Positions 52,337 through 59,233 of a DNA stretch of 64,000 bases are shown piece by piece; position 1 is the stretch's first letter, and every line of letters begins with the position of its first letter. The notes under the pieces were generated by a model. That model had not been told where the DNA came from, made no database searches, and was given only the letters and a program-made list of their open reading frames with translations. This DNA is from Chthoniobacterales bacterium (GTDB lineage Bacteria; Verrucomicrobiota; Verrucomicrobiia; Chthoniobacterales; UBA10450), in assembly GCA_013821455.1 (NCBI GenBank), contig JACDGS010000006.1, forward strand, positions 1 to 64,000. The letters run 5' to 3'. Position numbers and translations under genes: made by a program.

Positions 52337-52740
52337 GGGCGGATCTGGAATGAATTTGGAAGCCAGGAAACCAGGAAGAGAAATCATTTTCTCTTTCAGG
52401 AAGTGAGAGGCTTAGTTTCTTTCCCCTTCCTGGCTTCCTGGTTTCCAAATTCAAATTATCTCCCCCTCGCATTGGAATGAATCTGGAAGCCAAGAAGCCA
52501 GGAAAAGAAAAGATGAAGCAGGAAAGGAAATAATACAGTTACCTGGAAGGTGATAACTCAGGAAGTGAGAGGCTTAGTTTCTTTCCCCTTCCTGGGCTTC
52601 CTGGTTTCCAAATTCAAATTATCTCCCCTCGCATTGGAATAATTTGGAAGCCAGGAAACCAGGAAAGGAGAAGAGAGGCTGCTCCGGATGATCCGTGAAA
52701 AATTAAATGCGAGCCCGGCTGATTCATGCCACTCATTGTC
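52337..52740. other. Intergenic region filled by nested repeats
   Basis: 404 bp between the aspartic protease and cyclophilin genes. About 330 bp (52349-52675) are repeat units; the last 65 bp hold the AT-richer promoter region of the cyclophilin gene. No coding frame with similarity. Confidence 0.6.
52349..52675. repeat. Two and a half copies of a 'ggaagccaggaaaccagg' inverted-repeat unit
   Basis: Unit 1 (52349-52472) has arms GAATTTGGAAGCCAGGAAACC and GGTTTCCAAATTC around AGTGAGAGGCTTAG. Unit 2 (about 52476-52636) is a close copy with a longer centre. A third left arm lies at 52637-52665. Each arm-pair can form a long hairpin. Confidence 0.8.
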
Positions 52741-53478
52741 ATGCAAAGAATTCTCTTACTTAGCCTCGTCGCGGGCGCTCTTAGCCTAACGAACCTACAC
52801 GGTCAGGAGACAGACATCCCAAGTGCGGCCAGCCCTGGGGCGGCAAAAGGTTTGGAAACTCCCGGCGCCAAATCATCCGCCCACGCGCGGACAGCAAAAC
52901 TGGAAGATGCCGGCAAACCGGGCGACACTAAGCCCATGGATACAAATCAAAAGGAAGTGGCCGTGCTGAAGACGAGCGACGGCGAAATGGTCGCTGAGTT
53001 CTCACCCGAAGTAGCGCCTAAGACAGTCGAGAATTTTAAGAAACTGGCGCGCCAGGGCTTTTACGATGGCACCGCTTTCCATCGCATCATCAAGGGCTTC
53101 ATGATTCAGGGCGGTGATCCGAATACCAAGGATCTGGCGAACGAAGCGCGCTATGGCTCCGGCGGTCCGGGTTACTCCATCCCGGCGGAATTCAATGAGA
53201 AGAAGCACGTGCGCGGCGTCCTCTCGATGGCTCGCTCCTCCGATCCGAACTCTGCCGGAAGCCAGTTCTTTATCTGCCTCGGCACGGCGAGCTCGCTCGA
53301 TCGGCAATACACCGTCTTCGGTCATCTCATTAAAGGTCTCGATATCCTCGATAAGATCGGAAACACCCCAGTGACTCGTGGTAATGGCGGCGAAAGCAGT
53401 AAGCCCACCGCGCGAGTCACGTTGGAGAGCGTCAAGATCGTACCGGCGGATTCGGTGAAAGACGACGCAAGGAAATAG
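52741..53478 (+). CDS. Secreted cyclophilin-type peptidyl-prolyl isomerase
   Basis: 245 residues from ATG 52741. Signal peptide (MQRILLLSLVAGALSLTNLHGQ), a Pro/Ala/Lys-rich linker (about 25-70), then the cyclophilin domain with VAPKTVENFKKLARQGFYDGTAFHRIIKGFMIQGGD, GYSIPAEFNEKKHVRGVLSMARSSDPNSAGSQFFICLG and a terminal strand. Catalytic Arg (FHRI) and Gln (SQFFI) are present. It assists protein folding in the periplasm. CCTAACGA at 52785 falls in the signal peptide. Confidence 0.92.
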   Translation: MQRILLLSLVAGALSLTNLHGQETDIPSAASPGAAKGLETPGAKSSAHARTAKLEDAGKPGDTKPMDTNQKEVAVLKTSDGEMVAEFSPEVAPKTVENFKKLARQGFYDGTAFHRIIKGFMIQGGDPNTKDLANEARYGSGGPGYSIPAEFNEKKHVRGVLSMARSSDPNSAGSQFFICLGTASSLDRQYTVFGHLIKGLDILDKIGNTPVTRGNGGESSKPTARVTLESVKIVPADSVKDDARK

Positions 53479-53491
53479 CCACCGCAACGCA

Positions 53492-53650
53492 ATTCATCCT
53501 GAGCGAAGTGGAGTGAGCGAAGCGAACGCAACGCAGCCGAAGGATCCCGTCGAGCGATCCGTGCAGTCTATATCGCAGAAACCTCCTCGCGGTCGCGCGA
53601 AGGAAACTCCACGGGATCCCTCGACTGCGCTGCGCTCCGCTCGGAATGAC
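53492..53650. repeat. Interspersed palindromic repeat at the 5' edge of a C-N hydrolase gene
   Basis: TTCATCCTGAGCGAAGTGGAGTG and CTGCGCTCCGCTCGGAATGAC are the inverted arms. GGATCCCG and CGGGATCC occur inside. It ends 18 bp before the first recognisable residues of the next protein. Confidence 0.78.
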
Positions 53651-53668
53651 GAGAGAGCCACTTCGCGA

Positions 53669-54532
53669 GTGGCGCTCGTGCAAATGGCATGCGGGCCGGA
53701 GCCGGCGGCTAACATGGCCAAGGCCGTCGCACTAACACGTGAAGCAGCGGAGCAAGGCGCGCAGATCATCTGCCTGCCGGAGCTTTTCCGGTCGCAATAT
53801 TTCTGTCAGATAGAAGACCACGCCAACTTCGAGCTGGCCGAACCGATTCCCGGTCCTTCGACGGAGTCGTTAGGCAAAGTGGCACGCGAGACCGGCGCAG
53901 TCATTATCGCGTCGCTCTTCGAAAAGCGCGCGGCCGGCCTTTACCACAATACCGCCGCGATCATTGGGCCGGACGGAGAGTTACTCGGTAAATATCGCAA
54001 GATGCATATCCCTGACGACCCGGGTTACTATGAGAAGTTCTACTTCACTCCGGGCGATCTTGGCTTTCTCAACTGGCCTACCCCACATGGCAATGTCGGC
54101 GTCTGTGTCTGTTGGGATCAATGGTATCCGGAAGCCGCGCGCCTAACGAGTCTAAGAGGTGCGGAGATACTTTTCTATCCCACCGCGATCGGCTGGCATC
54201 CTTCGGAGAAAGCAAAATACGGTTATGCCCAGCATTCCGCCTGGGAAACGATGCAGCGCAGTCACGCCATCGCGAACGGCTGCTTCGTCGCGGCCGTTAA
54301 TCGCGTCGGCCACGAAGCGCCTGCGGGCGGTGATGGGATTGAGTTTTGGGGCCAGAGCTTCATCGTCGCGCCCAGCGGCGAGATCCTGGCCAAAGCCAGC
54401 GTCGAGCGCGAAGAAACCATCTTCGCCGATGTGGAATGGAAACGAGTAAACGAGCAGCGCACGCACTGGCCCTTCCTGCGCGACCGGCGCATCGATGCTT
54501 ACGGTGGGATCGAGAAAAGGCTATTGGATTAG
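53669..54532 (+). CDS. Carbon-nitrogen hydrolase, probable N-carbamoylputrescine amidase
   Basis: 287 residues from GTG 53669 (VALVQMACGPEPAANMAKAVAL). The frame continues upstream to GTG 53513, entirely through a palindromic repeat that would add 52 unrelated residues. No ATG is available. The nitrilase triad is present: Glu in CLPELFRSQYFCQ, Lys in GKYRKMHIPDDPGYYEKFYFTPGD and Cys in GVCVCWDQWYPEAARL. RSQYFCQ and KMHIPDDPGYYEKFYF match AguB, which converts N-carbamoylputrescine to putrescine. No agmatine deiminase gene is next to it. The repeat may have replaced the original start. Confidence 0.82.
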   Translation: MALVQMACGPEPAANMAKAVALTREAAEQGAQIICLPELFRSQYFCQIEDHANFELAEPIPGPSTESLGKVARETGAVIIASLFEKRAAGLYHNTAAIIGPDGELLGKYRKMHIPDDPGYYEKFYFTPGDLGFLNWPTPHGNVGVCVCWDQWYPEAARLTSLRGAEILFYPTAIGWHPSEKAKYGYAQHSAWETMQRSHAIANGCFVAAVNRVGHEAPAGGDGIEFWGQSFIVAPSGEILAKASVEREETIFADVEWKRVNEQRTHWPFLRDRRIDAYGGIEKRLLD

Positions 54533-54574
54533 TTAGCGAAGAGTTAATAGCTCTCCTCTGCGCCACCGCGCGTT

Positions 54575-54678
54575 GTCATCCCGAGCGGAGCGCAGCGGAG
54601 TGGAGGGATCCCGCGAATAACCTCGGAACCTCAACCCAAATTATAGCTTGCGAGATCCCTCGCTTCGCTCGGGATGAC
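54575..54678. repeat. Interspersed palindromic repeat (gtcatcc...ggatgac family)
   Basis: GTCATCCCGAGCGGAGCGC and CGCTTCGCTCGGGATGAC form the arms. It lies between the convergent C-N hydrolase and tgt fusion genes. Confidence 0.82.
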
Positions 54679-54697
54679 ATGCGGAGTGTGAGCTTGC

Positions 54698-56716
54698 CTA
54701 ACGAAATTGTGGATGCTGCCGGATTTGTTCGGCAAACGCTACTTGCTCTTCCGCGGAAAGCCCCGCCGGAAACCGCACATGCGAGCGATTCCACCGACCT
54801 ATCCATTCCGCGCCAAGCAACTCGTAGCCTTGCGTTGTCGGCGACCCGAGCGCAGCGGGCGTGAAAGCAATCGTAGTTTCTTCCTTCGCACCCGCGGGTC
54901 GCCCTTTAGCAACGAAGAAGCCCGCCGCCAGCAAGCCTCCGCGCGCCGGCGTCGAGTGTGAGTACGTAAAAAACTCAACCGCACGACCGGCGCATGTCGC
55001 GTACAGCCGCCGGAAAAGCTCCAGCGTCCATTGCTCGCGATGAGTCTTACTCGAAAACATATCGTAAAAGATCAGGTCCGGCGGCGCCGGCGCTTGTGTA
55101 AGTGTCTCGAGGAAGTCGCCAGCAACTAGCGTCCAGGTAAGACCCGGGTAGGGCTTCGATTTCCACTTTCCCTCGCGCAGGATATTTACCGGCCCACCGT
55201 GTCGGAGATAGGGAAACTTATCATCATGCCGCAGCGCTAGTCTTAGTGAATTGAGATCGTTTTCGAAACTGATAAGTCTCATAGGTCGTATAGGACCTAT
55301 CTGACCCATCGCTTCATAGCACTCGATCGTGGCCATGGCGTTCGCCGCCGCGCCCAGCCCCACATCCCAAACTACGAGCGGCTCAGCCGTCGCGGCGAGC
55401 CTTTCCGCGAGCTGCGATTGCTCGACATAAAGGCTGCGCGCCTCCTCCATCGGTGGCGTGCGCATATGCATGATCTCGCCCGACGTCACTTGCCGGATGC
55501 TGGCGAAACCTTCGCGCGCGATGTGCACCTCATAGTTACCTAACGAGTATAGCTTCACCCGCGCGGCCTTGGGACACCGAACAGGATTCTCCCGATCCGA
55601 TTCCTGGAGAATAGCGCGCTTCTCCCGATAGAATGCGGCGAAACTGCCTGCCAAAATACTCGCCCGGATATCCCGCATCAGTTGCTGGTAGAAATGGATG
55701 TTATGCTTGCCCAGGAGCTGCCAGCCAAGTGTCTCACTCGTCTTCGTAAGATGATGCAGGTAAGCTCGCGAGTAACGCGCGCAGGTGGGACAGTTACAAG
55801 CAGGATCGAGCGTCTCCTCCGAGAACTTATAAACACCCCGGCGCATTTGCAGAAAGCCACGCGAAGTGAAAACCGCGCCGCGTTGCGCGAGCTGCGTCGG
55901 CATAATGCAGTCGAACATGTCCACCCCGCGATGAACGGCTTCCAGAATATCGAACGGCGTGCCAACACCCATGAGATAGCGCGGCTTATCCTGAGGTAAC
56001 AGTTCCGCGGTAAACTCACACAGGTCTTCGCGCTCGCTCTTACTCTCACCGACCGCCAGACCACCGATGGCAAAACCATCAAACGCCATCTCGCCTAACG
56101 ACAACGCGCTCTGCCGCCGTAACTCCTTATGCAAGGCGCCCTGGACAATGGCGAACAACGCCTGCGGCGAATCGCCACGCGCGGCGAGACTGCGCCCAGC
56201 CCAGCGATAAGTGGTCTCGACCGCCGCTCGCGCCGTACCTTCATCCGCAGTCGAGGCGATGCATTGGTCGAGCGCCATCATGATGTCGCTGCCGATCGCT
56301 ATCTGTGTCTCGATACTTAGCTCGGGACTCAGGAGGATGGTCTTTCCATCGAGATAACTCTGGAAGACCGCGCCCGCCTCACTCATGGAGCGCGCATGTG
56401 GGAGCGAAAAGATTTGAAAGCCACCGGAGTCAGTGAGGACAGACCTATCCCAACTCATGAAGCGATGAATACCGCCCAGGCGGCGAAACACTTCGACGCC
56501 CGGTCGCAGGAGAAGGTGATAAGTGTTAGCGAGAAGGATTTGTGAGCCAGCCTCTTCCAGCGTGCGCGTCAGCTGCGCCTTAACCGTCGCCTGCGTTCCG
56601 ACCGGCATAAAGAGCGGCGTCTGGATCTCGTTATGCAAGGTACGAAACGTCGCCGCGCGTGCGCGCGAATCCGGCGCTGTCGCATCCAGCCGAAAGTTAA
56701 GGCGGGAAGGAGTCAT
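54698..56716 (-). CDS. tgt: tRNA-guanine transglycosylase fused to an MnmC-like methyltransferase domain
   Basis: 672 residues from ATG 56716. Residues about 1-365 are a complete bacterial TGT: LTDSGGFQIFSL, GGLAVGES, YLMGVGTPFDILEAVHRGVDMFDC and the zinc site CNCPTCARYSRAYLHH. TGT exchanges guanine-34 for preQ1 in tRNA, the key step of queuosine synthesis. About 390-672 resembles the MnmC/DUF752 methyltransferase (VVWDVGLGAAANAM, RLISFENDLNSLRLALRH, DLIFYDMFSSKTHREQWTLELFRRLYATC...LLAAGFFVAKGRP). A short stretch near residue 475 (GQIGPIRPMR) is encoded by a palindromic repeat. I cannot say whether the two domains work on the same tRNA. Confidence 0.88.
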   Translation of the reverse strand: MTPSRLNFRLDATAPDSRARAATFRTLHNEIQTPLFMPVGTQATVKAQLTRTLEEAGSQILLANTYHLLLRPGVEVFRRLGGIHRFMSWDRSVLTDSGGFQIFSLPHARSMSEAGAVFQSYLDGKTILLSPELSIETQIAIGSDIMMALDQCIASTADEGTARAAVETTYRWAGRSLAARGDSPQALFAIVQGALHKELRRQSALSLGEMAFDGFAIGGLAVGESKSEREDLCEFTAELLPQDKPRYLMGVGTPFDILEAVHRGVDMFDCIMPTQLAQRGAVFTSRGFLQMRRGVYKFSEETLDPACNCPTCARYSRAYLHHLTKTSETLGWQLLGKHNIHFYQQLMRDIRASILAGSFAAFYREKRAILQESDRENPVRCPKAARVKLYSLGNYEVHIAREGFASIRQVTSGEIMHMRTPPMEEARSLYVEQSQLAERLAATAEPLVVWDVGLGAAANAMATIECYEAMGQIGPIRPMRLISFENDLNSLRLALRHDDKFPYLRHGGPVNILREGKWKSKPYPGLTWTLVAGDFLETLTQAPAPPDLIFYDMFSSKTHREQWTLELFRRLYATCAGRAVEFFTYSHSTPARGGLLAAGFFVAKGRPAGAKEETTIAFTPAALGSPTTQGYELLGAEWIGRWNRSHVRFPAGLSAEEQVAFAEQIRQHPQFR
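55271..55305. repeat. Short palindromic repeat inside the tgt fusion gene
   Basis: Contains CATAGGTCGTATAGGACCTAT and GATAAGTC. Related to the copy at 38917-38957 by the shared TAGGTCGTATA and GACTTAT strings. It is in frame and adds about a dozen residues between the SAM-binding loop and the following strand. Confidence 0.6.
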
Positions 56717-56912
56717 CGGCAAAACTAGTAATCGATAACTTCAAAAGTGAGATCAGATTTCAAGCGCCCTGAAACGTTAAGCATCTCAGCATCTGCTCGC
56801 ATACCAAAGGCAGCGTTTGGAACTCGACTGCTTTAAGCATTCGAGTTAGCAAAGCTCTCGGGAACAGGACAAGCGCGCGATAGCTAAGTCGGAAAACGAT
56901 GCGCGCGCAGAT

Positions 56913-58340
56913 TCACATCTGCTCGAGCGTCCGTCCCTTGGTCTCTGGCACAATCGCGCGGACGACGAAGAGTGAGATAAGAGCAAAGCCTGCATAAAGT
57001 CCGTAGGCGCCGCCCAGCCCGATGCTACGCAGCATGAGAGGGAAAGTCATCGTGACGAGAAAGTTAGTCCCCCATTGCGATAGCCCGGCTACAGCCAGCG
57101 CCGCGCCACGCATTTGATTCGGGAACATTTCCCCTAACAACACCCACATCACCGGCCCCCACGACATACCAAAGGCTACGATATAGGCATTGGCAGAAAT
57201 AAGTGCCGTCAGACCGGCCTTCGCGCTAAGCTGCAAGGCGCCGCCAGCCGCGACATGCGCCGTTCCAAAAATAACCGCGAGTAACCCCAAAGTTATAGCC
57301 ATCCCGATCGATCCAGTAATAAGAAGAGGTTTGCGTCCCCACTTATCTACGAGCGCGATCGCAATCAAAGTCGAAGCGACATTGATGACACCTCCTATGA
57401 CATTGATTTTGAGCGCATCGCCTTCGGAAAAGCCGGCTGCGCGCCAAAGGATTTCGCCATAGTAAAAGACGACGTTAATGCCGACTAACTGTTGCAAGGC
57501 TGCGATAGAGAGACCTACCCAAACGATAGGATGCATCTTGCCTGTAACGGAGTGGTAAAGGTCGCGTAAACTCGGCCGATGATCGACTTTCAAAGTCTTC
57601 TGAATTTCCACGATCTTTCCTTCGACCGTTGACGCGTCGGAAACCATCATGAGAACATTTCGCGCACCCGCGAGGTCACCTGCCGAGACGAGATAGCGCG
57701 GAGATTCCGGGATAAGAAACAAACCGAGAAAGAAAAAGGAAATCGGTATGAGCTGCACCCAAAACATCCAGCGCCAGGCTGGAAAGTCGAACCAGAATCG
57801 GGAATTCGCGCTCCCCGCCGCGCGCGCGATGAGATAGTTAGCGAGAAAGGCGAGAAAGAGTCCCAGAACAATGCCTAACTGTTGCAAACTGGCGAGCCGC
57901 CCACGATAAGCCGTGGGCGAAACTTCACTAATGTAGGCCGGCGCGATAACACTCGCCGCGCCGACCGCAAAGCCGCCGATCAAGCGCGCGACGATAAAGA
58001 CCGCAGAGTTAAAAGCCGCGCCCGCTCCCCAGGCGCCAAGAGCGAAAAGAACGGCCGCGGCAAAGAGAGCAGCGCGACGGCCGAACTTATCGGCGATGCG
58101 GCCGGCAAGAAAAGCACCTACGGCACAGCCGAGCAGGATGGAAGCGACATTAAACCCGCTCGCGACATCGCTCGAACCGAAGGCCGTCTTAAGCGCCTCG
58201 ACCGTGCCATTGATGCAGCCGCTATCGTAACCAAATAGCAGCCCACCGATTGCGGCTACGCTGCTGATAAGCAGGACAAAGCCAAGGTGCGCCGAGCTTT
58301 CGGATGAGTCAGGGGTAGAGTTAGTAGGAGCGATATTCAT
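56913..58340 (-). CDS. MFS sugar porter (sugar:H+ symporter type)
   Basis: 475 residues with 12 hydrophobic helices. Sugar-porter family signatures: GGLLFGYDSGCINGT in TM1, GRIADKFGRRAAL (loop 2-3), YISEVSPTAYRGRLASLQQLGI, PESPRYLV after TM6, QQLVGINVVFYYG in TM7, DKWGRKPLL (loop 8-9) and PETKGRTLEQM at the C-terminus. Probably imports a monosaccharide with protons. It stands alone, with no adjacent sugar-metabolism gene, and contains no exact octamer copy. Confidence 0.92.
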   Translation of the reverse strand: MNIAPTNSTPDSSESSAHLGFVLLISSVAAIGGLLFGYDSGCINGTVEALKTAFGSSDVASGFNVASILLGCAVGAFLAGRIADKFGRRAALFAAAVLFALGAWGAGAAFNSAVFIVARLIGGFAVGAASVIAPAYISEVSPTAYRGRLASLQQLGIVLGLFLAFLANYLIARAAGSANSRFWFDFPAWRWMFWVQLIPISFFFLGLFLIPESPRYLVSAGDLAGARNVLMMVSDASTVEGKIVEIQKTLKVDHRPSLRDLYHSVTGKMHPIVWVGLSIAALQQLVGINVVFYYGEILWRAAGFSEGDALKINVIGGVINVASTLIAIALVDKWGRKPLLITGSIGMAITLGLLAVIFGTAHVAAGGALQLSAKAGLTALISANAYIVAFGMSWGPVMWVLLGEMFPNQMRGAALAVAGLSQWGTNFLVTMTFPLMLRSIGLGGAYGLYAGFALISLFVVRAIVPETKGRTLEQM

Positions 58341-59233
58341 GGGAGTTAGTGACGAGGTGGAGGTAGCAGGAAATAATTCGAATAATCATCTCAGCATTCT
58401 GGAGCGCGCAAAGCAAGCTACATCCAATGCGCATGACAACTTTTGAGGTCACAGTTAAACCAGGAAACGTCACTATAACTCCGGGCAAGTTGATTCTATC
58501 TTCCGGACGGGACTTGGTATCAAAGGCATACGGGCGAGAAACGCGTCGGCAGGAAGGTAGTCGATGCTTTGGCCTCGCTGGATTAATATTCCATTACACG
58601 CGCGTGGCGGAGCGGTTTATCCCGATTTCGTGCTCTTCGTCTCACTCGGAAAGCATTCGTCGAAGGAGTCGCGACGATCCGGGCGAAGAACTAGCGCAGT
58701 AAGGGAAAGCGAACAAACATCTGTAACATTCCAGACAAAGGCCGGACTCATCTGTCTTGCCTTGTGTTACAGATTCGTGTCGGGACGGTTACATTTCTCG
58801 TAGAACGTTCGTCACGGGATTGACGTCATATCCGGCGCGCGACAATCGTCGCTCATGCCCGAAGCGTCGCTCCAGATTTCTACCACGGGAGCTTCTCAGG
58901 AAGCTCCCCGCCGGTCGCGGAAGCTTCGACGAACGTCTGCTCCGCATGCGATCGCCTTCGCGGGAAAGAGAATCTCCCCGGAGATCGTCGCGCGACGCCG
59001 GAGGCGATCGATGGTTCCATCTCTCTTTCAAAAACTCTTACTCCGCCTCCGCTTCATCCGGTCCTACTCCAGTTAGCTGTGACCCCGTCGAGAGTAAATG
59101 TCGCCGGGTAAAGCGAACACACCCATTCTTCGCCCCGACGCGTCCTCGCGCACTCACCCCCAGTCACGACCAGTAGAGCTAGCAAGCGGGAGCGCCGGCG
59201 AACGACGTGGTGTCACTGAATCGTAACACAGCA
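58341..59233. other. Long non-coding spacer upstream of the TpsB/TonB module
   Basis: About 890 bp between divergent genes. Short open frames in it show no family similarity or ribosome-binding site. It holds a perfect 10-bp inverted repeat at 58719-58774 and a CCGGAG/CTCCGG-rich stretch near 58920-59010. I see no tRNA, no conserved RNA and no insertion sequence. Confidence 0.5.
58719..58774. promoter_or_regulatory. Inverted repeat ATCTGTAACA...TGTTACAGAT, possible operator
   Basis: Perfect 10-bp arms at 58719-58728 and 58765-58774 separated by 36 bp. Related GTTACA/TGTAAC strings recur at 58787-58793 and, in part, at 59223 (CGTAACACA). The spacing would suit a looped or tandem regulator site controlling the TpsB-like gene. 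No regulator is identified. Confidence 0.35.

Larger units (their letters stand above)
377..56101. repeat. Highly iterated octamer CCTAACGA / TCGTTAGG
   Basis: Exact plus-strand copies start at 377, 638, 945, 5757, 5982, 6441, 7924, 8781, 8876, 9777, 13364, 14635, 20900, 22037, 22935, 22970, 24244, 24798, 25047, 25368, 26018, 26225, 26469, 26987, 28765, 30231, 31188, 32345, 32933, 34348, 35573, 35594, 36942, 42868, 44458, 46082, 46145, 47387, 48025, 48725, 50047, 50507, 51319, 52785, 54142, 54697, 55539, 56094. Exact copies of the complement start at 418, 550, 963, 1057, 1634, 3343, 3990, 5009, 7175, 12076, 12543, 13252, 15922, 16704, 16992, 17015, 19029, 22167, 27632, 44005, 44958, 45234, 45877, 47790, 47881, 51177, 53867. 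Counted by eye. Confidence 0.85.

Noticed and set aside
58596-58680. tRNA-like string GTGGCGGAGCGG
   Set aside because: Resembles the start of a Ser/Leu tRNA, but no anticodon arm, T-loop GTTCGA or acceptor pairing follows.
58427-58702. 92-codon plus-strand frame in the spacer before the TpsB-like gene
   Set aside because: No ribosome site, no domain and composition like non-coding DNA; ends in an unremarkable basic tail.
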